A DNA stretch of 64,000 bases from Breviolum minutum Mf 1.05b.01 (taxonomy: Eukaryota; Sar; Dinophyceae; Suessiales; Symbiodiniaceae), in the NCBI GenBank assembly GCA_000507305.1, contig DF239217.1, positions 1 through 64,000 on the forward strand, written 5' to 3'. The notes beneath the pieces are model-generated. The model searched no databases and was not told the DNA's origin. It saw only the letters and a program-made list of their open reading frames with translations. How positions within the stretch are numbered: position 1 is the first letter of the stretch; each line of letters opens with the position of its first letter. Position numbers and translations under genes: made by a program. Below, in pieces: positions 1-13,100 of this stretch.

Positions 1-239
1 AACACGCATGAAACTATCTTTACATATAGGAAGAAATATAAGGTTTATCTTTGATATGATGTCTTGGAAACCATAATTGTTTTTTCTGGGAAATAAAGAG
101 TGTAGAGAAACAACATAGATGACGAATATTTGTATCATTGGATAAGGTAGGTGGTAAATGAAAAGGTTGAGACAAAGTGAGACGGGCAAGGGGCTGCTTA
201 GGCATATTGAAAACTGATGGTCATGATCCAAGTAAAAAT

Positions 240-1150
240 AGGATTTTGATTCTGTTTATAGAGGCTATTGCTTACTGAACTAGGTAAAGAGCTGCTTTAT
301 CTCCTACACTCAACTTTCAACCAATAGCAGTTCTAACAATTATTATTGCAAATAATTGTGAATGACCATGGTAAAGACTTAGGTTTTTCCTTCATTTCCA
401 AAAACAAAAACAAGCATGATTGTATTTCTCGAAAAGGATATGTTAATGAATATTGCAAGGAATTGCTGTTATCTCTGCTAGTCGGGAAATGACAGCGCCT
501 GTCGAAATAAATAGTTAATGGAGTTGGCAAAGAACTGTTTCATCTCTTACAATCTGTGTTTCAATGAAGTAAAATGAATGTGCTTATTGAAAGAATCATT
601 TGATGACTTTAGTAAAGAACTGCTTTATCTCGTACACTCTGTTTTTCAATAAACGTATATGAATTTGCTTCTTGAAAATACTAGTTAATGAATGTGGTGA
701 AGGATGCCGTTGTCTCTTGCAATCTGTTCTTGTGAGAAAAAGTAAATGAATTTGTTTGTTGAAACAGTAGTTTGTAAAATTTGGTCAAGAAAGGTTTCAT
801 CTCTTACAATCTACTTGTTCAGTGAAGGTAGATGAATTTGCATGTTGGAAATTGTTTATGACTGTGGTACGGAATAGTTGTATCTCTCACACTCTGTTTT
901 TTCAAGAAAGGTAAATGAATTTGTTTGTTGAAAAAAATTAGTTGATGAATTTGATCAAGAAGTGCTTCATTTCTTACAACCTACTTTTTCAACGAATGTA
1001 CATGAATTTGCTTGTTGAAAGTAGTGAATGCGGTAATCACTAATGTAAAGGATTGTTGTATTCTATTCCAACCAACTTTTAGGATAAGGTTGATAACTGT
1101 TGGAGCTCTTACAATCCATTTACATATTTTGAAAAAGGTCGATAATTGAT
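240..1150. repeat. Degenerate ~85-bp tandem repeat
   Basis: A phrase of the form 'ctttatctcttacaatctg' followed about 30 bases later by 'atgaatttgcttgttgaaa' recurs near 290, 530, 615, 700, 785, 875 and 965, so the period is about 85-90 bp. Copies are diverged and carry frequent indels. No exon-like open frame with splice signals was seen. It resembles an old satellite. Confidence 0.7.
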
Positions 1151-2940
1151 TGTGCTTATTGATTTTCCCAAACAATGAAAAAACAAAAAACAAATAAGGT
1201 GAAAACTGTGGTTAATCTTATCCATTTTATTTTGATAGATATATGGGCTAGAAATGGTGTTTTACATATTTTTTGGGGGAGGGGGGGTGAGCCCGCCCCC
1301 GGGGACCGAGATCGGACACACGTATGCTCCGCGTGCTTTTTATCATGACGCAAAGTCAGATTCTTCTGAGCAGAGTGAAGCTTAGGGTTTCTTACTTGGC
1401 CAATGGCTAAACTTTAAACTTTTTGGGATTACATATTTTGGAAGGAAAAAGTTCAAACTTTTATTTCAGGATCCATTGGCTAAGTGAGGTTTGCTTCGCT
1501 GCCATATTTGTTTGCATGAGGCAGGGTCCAAGCAGACCAGAATGGTCTGGCCAGTGCAGTTGGCGCTGATTGAAATGGTCCTACGTTTGAGGCCTGACAC
1601 ATAGCTGACATAGCTGACATCACAGCAATGTCAACGACCGTCTTTGCACATGAAGACAAAAAGGTTCAGATTCAGGAAACTGGGGAACATCTGTGGTATT
1701 GTCTTGGAGACTGCAACGTGCACTTGAGGATGATGCTCTCTGTCCAAAAACCATGGGAGTGGAACGGCCAGTTTGGGGACTCACCTCCTCTCCCAGCACC
1801 CATTTTTCACTTCCGTGACCGTTGGAGGAATAATAAGAGATTTTTCTTTAGAAAAATGGTTCACAACAATTACATATGATTACTGATTACATATAGATTC
1901 TGTATGAATTTTACTGTCCTTAAACAAGCTCATCAACGACAACCAAGAGTGGCTTGACAACCAAGAGTGGCTTGACAACCAAGAGTGGCTTGAGAGTTCC
2001 ATTCAGACGGCCTTTAGAATTTCGAATCACAATGCCTTTGCACAGGCAACGAGTGCTTTGGATGTAGAGACTGTTCAAACCTTCAGATGGCTTCAGACAT
2101 GGAATTTCTGAGTTTCACGAGTTTTGCATTCTTGCTTGAAGACTTTTGTTTTTTTGATTTCCTAGATGTCTTGGCTCTTTGTCCGCATGTCTGAACTCAC
2201 GGAACTCATTTTGATCGGGTCATCCAATCTGACTCCAAGTGAACAATGTTGCACTATCAGAGCAACTGCGCACCGAATCCAGACACTGTTCCTGAGTTCG
2301 AATTTGTAAAGTGAAGTTTTTGCACCAAAGTCTAAACCATCACTATATGATATCAAAACGTAGAATTCCAATCTAAGAGATACAAAATTCAAGGCAAACA
2401 GTCGATATGGAATCTGTTGATTTTCCAACAATTTCGCTGTATTGGAAACAACAAAACATCCTGTTTGGTGGACAGCCAGTAGATTCAGCCCTGAGCATTG
2501 ACTTCCACGATGCAGCGATGGTCAACTAGTTTCAGATTTTTGTGCAAACATTTTGAGGCCTATGGTCAATCAGCACAATGTTTGAACATGGTGCTATCCC
2601 TGCACTGTTTCATATTTTTCTGTGGGTGACCCTTGGCCATAGTTCATGAAACCACGCTCGCAAGAAACCAAGATAGCATCATCTCTTGCAACACTAGGTA
2701 CCATCAAATACTTTTTGGTTCTGCCAGTTGATCCTCTTTATCCGTACGCATCCGTTTTTGATCATAGTTCATACACATTATACACAAGAACTAAAGGTCA
2801 AAGTAAAACTGTCAACGTTTGAGACAAATTTAAAACACGTTACTGTAACTTGTTCTATGAAACGGGTTCTCTTGCGCAGCACGACTCATCACAACGCATC
2901 ATGACGCATCCCTATGTAAATCATAAGTTGCCTTTCTAAT
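1151..2940. other. No recognisable gene
   Basis: Apart from a short 19-bp triplication this stretch shows no exon I can support. A G/C-rich patch at about 1280-1345 is unlike its AT-rich neighbours but shows no clear coding sense. Confidence 0.4.
1938..1994. repeat. Three copies of a 19-bp unit
   Basis: The unit 'gacaaccaagagtggcttg' appears three times head to tail with almost no change, which suggests a recent slippage or duplication event. Confidence 0.85.
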
Positions 2941-2973
2941 TGCATCTACGCCCCCTTGGACGCATCAGCCGCC

Positions 2974-5900
2974 ATGGGGAATCTGAATGACTGCTGTGGT
3001 CCCCGGAAGAAGGAGGTTTGAGATGCGGCCTGGTTTGGGCATTGTGGAGTGGAAAATGAAGGTTTCCAATACTTCCTCATACTTTTCATCAGCAAAATCA
3101 TCTTGTTTCGTAAGGCATCCTTTTACATCCTACCTTCGACTATAGTAATTTTACTGACTATTGTATACCGGAGGGTGGACAACCCAAGACATAGTACAAT
3201 CCATGCGATGCCCAATGCTGAATTCTCATCAAAAAAGCGCAGGCTGCCCGTGATTCAGTCCAACGCCCTCTGCAGCGTTGGGAATCCCAGACGGAACTGC
3301 AGATGCCTTCGCGCTCAGGCCCATGAACCCTCATGACCCTAATGTTCATGGGGTCCCCATGCGACTAATTTATTACCTCTCTGTGGGCTTCATCACCCAT
3401 CATTGCTCATGAACATTTTTTCATTACCTGATCATGGTTCCCTAATCTCATCCACTCATGGTCCCCTAATCTTTTCGAGAAGGTTCAGAAGCTAGAGAAG
3501 TATTTATAGTATTTATTCAACCCAAAATTCATCAATTAATCAACCCCCCTAATGAAATATCCCTTCTGGAAGGTGAGTTGATAAGTTTCATCTTGAGTAG
3601 TAGAGATCTTTATTTGGCGGGGATTGGTCACTTCAAAACATATGGAAAATCTTTTGGATGTTCTGGACCTTCTAGTGCGTTGGGAGGTTATTAATCAGGG
3701 GTCGACATTATTGGATGTAGGAATAGGTAAAAATTGATTCCGAGACTCCCCACTTTTGCAGTCAGGATTCTGTGCAGCTTAGGAAGGGGAACCGGAAATT
3801 TTGCTGAGTTCCAACTTGTTGAGCTGGAGACCAGCTCCAAATTTCAAGACGTTGATTTGGAAAACTACAGCACCTTGGAATAGAAGCCATTGAAAAAGAA
3901 ACTTATTATTTTGGTTCAATGGTTTATATGTTGATCAGTGTTCAATAGTGTGCTGTGGATTGTGCAGATGAAGGAATTAGAAGGAACTAGACTACCAGAT
4001 GCTACCCAGTGAAATAGGGATCATACAAAGACAATGACAAGGATTCCTATCAACCAACCAAAAATGATAGAATGTCAACAGGGCTTTTGAACACTGACCA
4101 TAATATGTAGTCACTTGGACTGCCAAGTCTTCAAGTCGTGAAACATCGTGAAATGGTGAAACTGTGAAACTGCCAGGAGTAAAGATGAGTGGTGGAGTGC
4201 CCAAGGATGGATGACCGACCGGTGTTTTTTTTATCCGGTTCTTCAACTAATGGGGATTTGATCATGGTACCGCCAAATAATAGTCCCTTCATAAGGGGAT
4301 CCCAGGATTCCAACGCAACAAACCAAACAAACAATTAGCCATTAGTTGAGTTCGGCTCTGACATGTCAAACGTGGGCATTTTTTCAGATTGATAATTGAA
4401 AAGGTTTTTGAATAGAAGATCCTCTTGGATGTGGAAATGATGACGAGGTGGTTTCAAATGGAAATCATTGTGTTGTTACAGACATTCCAATGAGAAGATG
4501 TTCCAAATGCAGGTGATCCAGACTCGGATTTCTCAGTGCCTTTGATGGACGGCTTGGATTCCCTCGCGGTTGAAATCAGGAATCGTGTGCAGTGGGATGG
4601 GTTCTGGCGATTTTTTGAGGACCTTTTTGGGCATATGCCAAATGTCACCAGGTGCCAAGCCATCCGATCTGGCGCAGCGAAGCCTTTGTTGCGATAACCT
4701 GTCTTTCAATGAGTCCATTCATGCCTGATTTTTTGGGGACGTTGAAATTCGTTGATACTTGTACATGCAAGTTGTCGAACAAAAACAGCAGGCAGGCTCA
4801 TCCAAGACTGGAACACTAATTGCCAATTGCTATATTCTAAATAGATCTTGCACAGGCTCCCATCCACTTTTTTGGCAAAGCTCCCATCACTTTGACAAAA
4901 AACTCCAGCAGTGCTTCATATGGACTCCCATGACATGCTGTTGATGCAAGAAATATCAAGAAATACTACACCAAAAACTGCAGTTCTGCAAAAAAATATT
5001 TTCAGGCCTTGATGGGACATTGATGGATACCGTCATATACTGTCCATACCAACTGGGGTTCTTGCGATTTCTTCCCCAAGTTCAGCTGGTAAGAGCCGTA
5101 CGGGCCGTTTACAGGCCTCCTTCGATGGTTTGCACTTGGTATCCAGGGTATCTTGGTATTATTGAGCTGACTTTCGAACATGGCTGAATCAAATTGCATC
5201 ACAAAAGAATGAGGGTCAAAGACATTTTTCATTTTAGCTCTCTCAGAGTTGTGTTGTTCGTTTTTATATGAAACACGAAGACCCTTCAATTTCTCCAGGT
5301 CATGTTCGAGAACCCTACAGTGGCCGATTTGACGGACTTCATCGTGGCGCAATTCAGTGAGGGTGATGATGAAGTGGAGGGAGCAGTAGGAGGCCGATTT
5401 CTGTATGGAGGGTCCAGCAAAGGTTTGGACATGTGTGAGAATTGGTAGGATGCATCTCAAGTCATCCAAATCTCAATGTTGTTTTAAAGACGCATTTTTT
5501 GTAAAAAGTCACTATCATTGAATCATTGTCAGTACAATCATTTATCTAGTCTTCCAACCATCCATTTTCAGGTGGGAAGGCGAGGCATGGAGATGGGAGA
5601 CCCCGAGCCAGGATGGCCGCTCTGCCACGACAGCACCAAGCACCAAGTGCTCCAGCGCAGCGGTGCATCAATGCATCCTTGCAGGAGATTTGGTACCGGG
5701 TTGGCTTGACTCACAAAACCCTAAAAATGGTGACAGTAGTTAGTGAAGCTTGCTGGTTTACCCGAGAATCGTTTTTTTAGTGAAGATGGGACAAACACAT
5801 GGCTCTTGCAAAATCATGATGCCTTTTCATTAGTGCAGCAATGTGCAATGCCTGTTTTATCATGTGCAAACATTTAACTTTGGCAGTTTATGTAAGGAAA

Positions 5901-7205
5901 AATAGTCTTGATTGAGCTTTGTTGATGTTGACTTACTAGTTGGTCAAAGTCAGAAAAAATATTTTCTTTATTTTCTGGCATGGGAAGATGCAATTGTATA
6001 AAGTTGATCATTGAGATTAATCAATTACGATTTTAAATTGTTTTGAATAGGTATTTGCTGAAGAAGAGTTTTTTCATATAGAATGCCTATACATGTTGGT
6101 TGATCTATAAGCTTAGTTTAGTACATCTACAATAAGTTTATGTTAGTACATTACCATATATGTTCAGACATCTACGTTCCCAGTTGGGGTCCCCGTGTCT
6201 CCCATCTCCGTGGCTCGCCTTCCAAAGAAACGTCATGGTAGCAACAAAACATCAATGTTGTGAAAACGTATATGTTGTGAAAACTATATAGATGTTTGTG
6301 TATGTTTATGTAATTTTTTGTTTAGCTGTGATGTTTTACTCTGTTGGTTTCAAGGAAGCTTTCTGCAAATTGCGGGCCAGGAGCCCAGGTAAGGCACAGC
6401 AAGTTGCTGCCAGGTATCCGCTTCTGCAATGCCAAACATCTTGTTGTCAAAGCCCAATGGTACTTTCAAGGTTGGATGGTGCTTTCCATTCTGAGACTTC
6501 ACTTGAAACAACATACTGTCCAATCCAATATACTGTTTAGTCCGTAAACGGTTTGTTTGGTCTAAGGTTTATTGGAATGCCGCTGAAAAGCTCCAAAGAT
6601 TTACAGATATGTTATGGTCGTAGTTTCAGTCTATTTCTATCTTGGCAGTTCATGTGCGAGTTTCTCTTTGACTCTTTGATATTCTATGATGTCTTCTATC
6701 ATTGCAGAGACATTTACATTTGATTGAAATTGATATTCACAGATATCTGTTCATTGAAGTATCAGATATCATCGACATAATTTCATTATGAGTTGGGTCC
6801 AGTTGGGTAATGTTGAGTATGCAAAAACACCGCAGCAAGTGAAACTTTTGATCGAAATGAGTCTATACTTCTGAATACTCTAACACACTTGATGCATCCC
6901 ATCCATTCACAGCACAGAGTTGCACAACCCAGGCTGTTGGCCCTTTGCAGCTGAACGCGATCGGTTTGTTAGATGGAAGGGAGGCATCGGTTTCCTGTGT
7001 CTTTGCAGGTTGACAGCCAAAGAAAGCTGAAAAAAGGTGACGCTGGCTTGGAACATCAAAATCTGATGTGCTTGAAACTCGAGACTATGTTTTGCTAACA
7101 TTTGTATACATTTGTATCTAAAAATGAATGGATCTAGAAATCCCTTTTCGTTTCAGATTGTCAGTGTGAGGTCCCAAAACTTTGCCAACACTGCCAACAA
7201 GACTG
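2974..7205 (+). CDS. Multi-exon gene with N-myristoylation-like start and acyl-carrier domain
   Basis: Proposed exons are 2974-3015, 3243-3318, 4513-4592, (5006-5088 doubtful), 5299-5422, 5572-5699, 6355-6388, 6414-6470, 6913-7008 and 7157-7205. The start ATG lies in gccgccATGG. The first residues are MGNLNDCCGPRKKE: Gly2 fits N-myristoylation and the CysCys pair fits palmitoylation, so membrane anchoring is likely. Exon 2 ends with one base of a codon (GC donor) and joins in frame to the carrier-domain exon. Later exons give QSCTTQAVGPLQLNAIGLLD and a Cys-rich DCQCEVPKLCQHCQQD. Phases agree from 5299 to 5422 to 5572, and from 6414 to 7205. The 6389-6413 'intron' is only 25 bases, so 6355-6470 may be one exon in another frame. 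The 3' end is not found. The gene may continue through 8444-8516 and 9020-9180, or even into the TPR exons. Overall function is unknown. Confidence 0.5.
4513..5422 (+). CDS. Acyl/peptidyl-carrier (phosphopantetheine-binding) domain, split over exons
   Basis: Exon 4513-4592 reads PLMDGLDSLAVEIRNRVQ. This matches the PKS-type acyl-carrier signature around the serine that carries the 4'-phosphopantetheine arm (Ser codon 4560-4562). Exon 5299-5422 begins VMFENPTVADLTDFI, the usual C-terminal helix entry of the same fold (xxFDxPTVxxL in family members). Carrier domains tether acyl or aminoacyl chains during polyketide, fatty-acid or nonribosomal peptide assembly. Compared with the usual spacing (PLM-x-x-G-x-D-S-L-x-x-VE), one residue is missing on each side of GLDSL, so the domain may be diverged or inactive. 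The exon linking the halves is unresolved; 5006-5088 is a candidate. No ketosynthase or adenylation exon was recognised nearby. A stop-free minus-strand frame over 5002-5469 is its shadow. Confidence 0.6.
5575..6222. repeat. Inverted partial copy of an exon segment
   Basis: The start of the exon at 5572 (5575-5605, 'gaaggcgaggcatggagatg' onward) recurs in reverse complement at about 6190-6222, with about 27 of 31 bases matching. The two arms lie about 580 bases apart. Confidence 0.6.
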
Positions 7206-10126
7206 GTAGGAGAGTGAAACAGCTTCAACATGTTTCGGATGGCCAGGACCTTCGTCGTTTCTGTCAAGTTTTTGTCAAGGCTCTTAGACCTTTCCAGTTG
7301 AAGGTAGAGTACAGTCGTAGAGATGCACGCAATGAAACCAGGAATTCAATTTCGATTCGGACACGGATTTCAGCACTTGAAACATGAGATCACACTCTTT
7401 GACATTGCGTTGGGGAGTGTTGTTGCCGCGGAAATTTGGAGGAAATATGTGGTTCCATGTCTGCGTGCCCGCATTTTTTGGTGAGGGCTGGAGGGCGGAA
7501 GACTTGACCACATGGCTCCCACATGACCTTTGGTCGTCATCAGTCACTATGTGGGAGACTATGAAATGTAGATTTCTAAAAGAAAAACTTCCGACAATAC
7601 GGAGATCAAACATGTACAATCATCAATTTCTTTGTGAGCACAAAACTTAAACTTCAAGTCAAATCAAACATTATTGGTTTTTGAGTGGGATAATTAAGCA
7701 GAAAACAGTACAGAGAACAAGACTTCAAAAAAACAAAAAAACATTAAAACCATCACCAGATGCTGAGTTTTAAGGGTGTTTCCGTACAAATTCTAGCGAC
7801 CCGCCCCCTGAGGGAAAGCCCCCAAATGGTGATGATTGTAAGGGAATCCTCCTTCCAAAGTGCCCGAAGTAATTTTCCCAGAAATAGACGCCTCTGTTTG
7901 TTGAATTAGCAAAAGATGATCAGGTGTATACAAAAATGGGGAACCTAAGGTACAAGTAGAGGTGGTGCAGTTGTCGACATTGACATGTGACATTTTGGGG
8001 TTCAGATTCTCCCAAGTTTACCATTGCAGTCTCAGCCTTGCTGCCATGGGTTCAGCTGCCTTAGCTTTGAATTCAGGTGGTTTAACTAAAAGCGTCTTGC
8101 GTGAACAATGTCCCTTACAGGTTTGTGATTTTGTAGTTAAATGTGAGTTATGAGTTCTTGGTGGTTTTTACAATGACAAAATTTGACCGTGTGTTGACTA
8201 AAGTTGATTGTCCAAACTCCATTGGTGTTTTTGACATGGGTCAAGTGGGTCAATTTAAGATCAAATCGGGTGCATTTATTGTTTGGAAAAAACTGTTGAG
8301 TCCAGTGGTCAAGACCGACTCAAGACTCCATCATTGGATCCGTTTTTCAATGTTAGCGATTGAGGTTTGTAAGGGTACGGTTTGCCCATGGTTGCCCATG
8401 TTTGCCCTGCTCCACCTCGTTGCATGGGGTCACACTGCTCCAGGAATTTGAGCTCAACAGTGATGCTCTAAGTGTCGTCCTCAGTGTTTTGGCAAAGACC
8501 TTGGCTAGATATGTTGGCTGGCACCACATCCTATCCAACACCCGGAGAATGACACCATGATGGCATGTCGCCCCTGCTTACTCGTCGTTGTCCACAACGT
8601 ATCTGGAAGCCTAGACATAGTGAGAATAGCATTTAGATCACAACAACTTTTGCATGACACTCTATTATGAGACCTTGAGGTAACACCGAACACTTGAAAA
8701 ATTGCATCGTTTTCAAAGATATGTGTTTAAAGTTTCAAATCCACCAGGACCAATATTTGCAGATTTTGATACTGGATGGACCATGGATGAATTATATGAT
8801 TTGCCCATGCACATAGAGGACTGCTATGAAGGATTTTGTCACGTGCAAAAGTCTAATTTGAGCCCCTTGTTTCCCTTTTTTTCCTAGGAAGTGTAATGAC
8901 ATGTCATGAGGCTGCCGAGCTGTCCCCGCTTAAAAGAGTTGTTGGTTTTTTGTTACTGCATGTGGCCGAGCAATCCAGGAAGTTCCTGGAGTAATGGCTG
9001 ACCGTCTAAGTTGTTTCAGTGAAGAGCAAATGAAGGATGTCAACCTGAACAACCGCAAGGCAATCATGGGCCCCTCCACCTGCCCCACACGAACATTTGC
9101 CGACAAGTGCCACGACAGCGTGTCGGCCTCGCCATTGACTCAGGCGTTTTGCCACATGGCAAGATGCCTGGTTTTCAGGCATGCCGGGGGTGGATGCCAC
9201 GTGGCAAAGAGTCAGGGTGAGATTCGGTGCTGCAGTGTTTGAGATTCCCTTCTGGTCAGTATTGAATTGATATCCCACGCGAATTGCCCAACAGCCCATG
9301 CGGGAACCAATCATTACAGGCCCGGTGGCAGTTGCATAGGACGCCGGTGTCAGATCTTTCCATTTGGGTCAACATTTGAAATCATCCTTGCTGGAGACGC
9401 AGGGGAAAACTGATGGTGGCCACATTATTTCCTTTGACACTTTTTCCCTTGTAAGAAAAATTTATGAGTGCTTCCTTTTGGAAGTTGGCGCATGATAGGA
9501 GACTTCCTGGGACTGGGACCAATGACTTTTGACCGCATCAGTAATTCAACCTGCAGCAGCAGTCATCATGGATCATACCAGAAGGGGATACAAGGGGAAA
9601 TTCCTTTTTGAGGATTGCGTTTTAGAAAGATTGAGAGATGAGAGATTAGAGATGACCAGAAGCAAGCTTGCAGCCTTCCAAAGAGAGAACCTCCCGCTCA
9701 AGGCCGGTGAACTTTAACAATCCATGAAACTGATCCGCAAAGATTCGGCAAGTAGACTTCTTTCACTTTGGAATTGATCCTGTCTCTGGAATCAGCGGTC
9801 AGGATTCCGATGACGATTGGGAGAACCCCCTCAGTGCGGGGCCTTATGCCGCTCCATTGGTGGATAGGTTCTGGATGCTCCCACCCGCATGAATCTTGGA
9901 TGACTCATGGTCAAAGTGTCATTTCTTTGCTTCAAATCTTCAAGGTTTAAGTTTGGACAAAAGTTCTTCAAACATAGAAGGATCCAGGGACTTGTGACGG
10001 TAAGGTGATTCATTTTGACGTTGCAAGTGTCCTTCAAAATGGGGGCAGAGCATGATACATAGCGCTGGAATGTGCTGAGAAACCATGTAAGACCACGATG
10101 CTGTTCTAAGGCATGGGATAACATAG
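7206..10126 (+). CDS. Scattered candidate exons between the carrier-domain gene and the TPR gene
   Basis: Two stretches look coding. 8444-8516 lies between an AG acceptor and a GC donor and reads EFELNSDALSVVLSVLAKTL. 9020-9180 follows 'tttcag' and starts EEQMKDVNLNNRKAIMGPST. The phase of the second (one base, then codons) fits the two-base end of the exon at 7157-7205, so they may belong to the same transcript. I recognise no domain. The rest of the interval shows no supported gene. Confidence 0.3.
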
Positions 10127-13100
10127 GTCAAAATCCATGGAAGACACCTTGTTTAGCCACTGCGTGGACGCCCTTTTGGGCAGGCTGGCTAGTTTGGTGC
10201 ATGTACGTGCTGAGGCGAAGGCGAAGAAGAGGGGAAGCGACGTCATGACTGGGACACCACGGCCCGGAAACCGAGGAATCCAAGGAAACACAAATTGGGA
10301 GTCCTGAAACCAGGACGACCGGAGTGATTTAGAGAGGTAGATGAAACAGATAGTGAAATAGACGTAATCTGATGATGAATGGTTCGCAGAGCCTCGTCCC
10401 AACTTAGATGAATATACCTTCAAACTCTCTGATTTCTTGGAGAGGGGGGAAGGGAGATTCCTTGGGGATTAATTATTTGATCTTCTTTTCAATGTTTTGA
10501 TCACAACCGAGATGAATACGGTACAACTCGGTGATGTCCCCTAGAACTTCAACTCCGAACGAAGATTCACTGGGATTTCCCACTGCTACATCAATTCAGC
10601 AGATACTGCATGTTGAAAAGTATGAAAGCAACAATCCAATGGATGGAACGAGTGGTTGATACACATTTTTTTTCCGGCCCTGATAAGTATGTGGGGGACA
10701 AAAAGTCAGGGTCGCTGGTGCCTCCAGAGTCAGTATTTCCACTGTCACGTTGCCAGAAATGCCGAAAGATGGTCAAGTTGATGCTCCGGAACCATCAGGT
10801 GCCTGGATTTCACAAGTCTTCTTACAAAGTAGGAGGAGGACGGGAGTGATTTAGGGAGGTAGATGAAGCAGATAGTGAAATAGACGTAATCTGATGATCA
10901 GCGGTACACTGGGCAAAAATTGTCAAATGCACCAAATTTGATGAGACAACTAGCGGTACAATAAGCAAAATAAACAAAAACACCAAATTTGATGAGCCAA
11001 CTAGCGGTACAATAATCAAAAATCGTACAAAATGGACAGAGATACCAGTTGCCAGGCCCGTCCATTTTGTAAAGAAAGCATTGTGCCCCTCCCTCTACAA
11101 TTTGGCGGGGTCCAACCCTCGTGGTGTAATCCCAAATTTTGAAGAAAAACAAGTTTTTCAACAGCACGAACCGGGGTTCACCCTCAAACATGATAATTTT
11201 TCGGACATTCCTGGATTCTGACGGTTTTCAAAATGACCAAATAACACCAGGGGCGCATCGCTGATGCGGAGCCGTTGTGCAGATCCACCCTGATGTGTTT
11301 GCAAGCGCGTCTGGGCCGGGGATCTGCAAGGGGAAGTGGAAGACATTTGGTGCGGCAGTTGGACGTGGAATGTCAAAGTAGACATTTCAAGGTGGAACCG
11401 ACCTGACAGCAGATGTTGATTTTCCGAGGCGGTTTCCTATCCTTTTAAGGTAGCTTTTCTTTCTCCACCAGAGATCGAGGTGATCTAGCACCACCTTCAT
11501 GATATAATTACTGTATTCTGTGTGTATGAATCATGTTGTTTTTTTTGGGGTCTCTTTAGGACCTTAGACCTTTTTGAGTCTGTTCGCAGTTATAGTGGAA
11601 GATGCAGCAAATCTCAGCATGATGTTATCCAGTCACCTGATGCCATCGAATGTTATCCAAGGTTTGCCTCGCTAATGACTATAGTTCCTGGTTGTTCCAC
11701 GTTGACATTTTGCAGGCATTTTTTCTTGGATGGATCGGTTACTGTAATCATCCCATTGGAGTTTTGGGATGTCCTTCCCAAGTTGGAACGATGAACATCC
11801 AGGTTTCCAGGTGTTTTTCAGTGAGATAGAATTTCTCCACCGAAACAAGATGGGACACTTTCCACCCCAGAAGAGGGTCCCACTCTCCAAGGCCCTGATG
11901 ATCCTGACACCCTTCGTACGGCATGCAACTTGGTATCTTGGATGATCTAACAGAAAAAATCCTCGGGAGAAAGGGTGAGGTTTCAGAAGGGGTCCAAGGT
12001 TTCCATGATTTTGATTTTGCTCCCGGACCGCTTTTAGGTTTTGCGCATTTTAATTGATTGGGGCAGATCTTTAGGGGAAAACATTTTTGGAATTCTCAGG
12101 GGTATCCCCAAAGTAATTAGCACTCTCATAGGGGAAAGTGCTTTGGATTCCAAACAGCCCAAACAACCAAGGCCTCAGATCTGCTCAAAAAGTGGACAAA
12201 AAGAGCAGAGATTTACCATTCTTTCCATGTCTTCATGCCCCCATGATTTTCCAAGCCTTCCACCACTTGAATGAAACTGGATTACGCACACAAAGTGCGT
12301 TGTATAGTGGTGTTGTGGTCATGTGAATGCTGGTCCGCAATATCGCTTCATTTTCGTTTCGTCAGATGAGGCACTAAGTCCGAAAGTCCGAAAAACCCCT
12401 GGTGATGTTGGGGGTCCCGCGATGATTCGGTCGCCAGGGATTTTCCATGGTATTTTCCGATGCTACATGAGGAGCGTTTTAGAACCACAGAATCCAGAGG
12501 GAAGGAAAGCTGATCTCATCAGGCATCTTTGCTGGCTGCCCTGGGGCACGCTACAGAAGCGGAGCATCTTGGTCGCCAGGGTCAGGGCCATGATACGGCA
12601 AGGGGGATCTCCCGCGAAGAAGAGGAGTCATGAAAAAATGGTAGGTGAATTTTTTGCGCCAAAAAATCATAGAGTTGGATCAACCCCAAAAAAAACGACT
12701 CCTTTATTTGACAACTTGATCCAAGCATATATGAATTGATCAACTATAGAAACTGTATGATTATATGGAATTTTAACGTGAATTCATCAGGTTTTTCTCG
12801 GCCCCAAGCCCGGCCCACACAAAAAACCTTCAGGAAGCTATGCCGACGAAGTGCCAAAGGCCTTGAAACCAATTTGGGATCCAAACATCTGGATACCTTG
12901 CAACTCGGGACCTTCATGGATGGATGACAACAGTGACGCAAACTGATGTTGTGAAAAAAAATCCTCAAAAACAGACACACCCAAAACATCAGAAGAAGAG
13001 GAAAATACATTTTTTCATATGTCTTTTTCCTCAATTGGTGATGCACAAAAAAGCTGACGTGTTTCAGGTGGTGCTTAAAAGGGCAAACATGGAGGAAGGG

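Noticed and set aside
5002..5469. 155-codon minus-strand frame
   Set aside because: It is antisense to the plus-strand carrier-domain exon 5299-5422, which explains the absence of stops.
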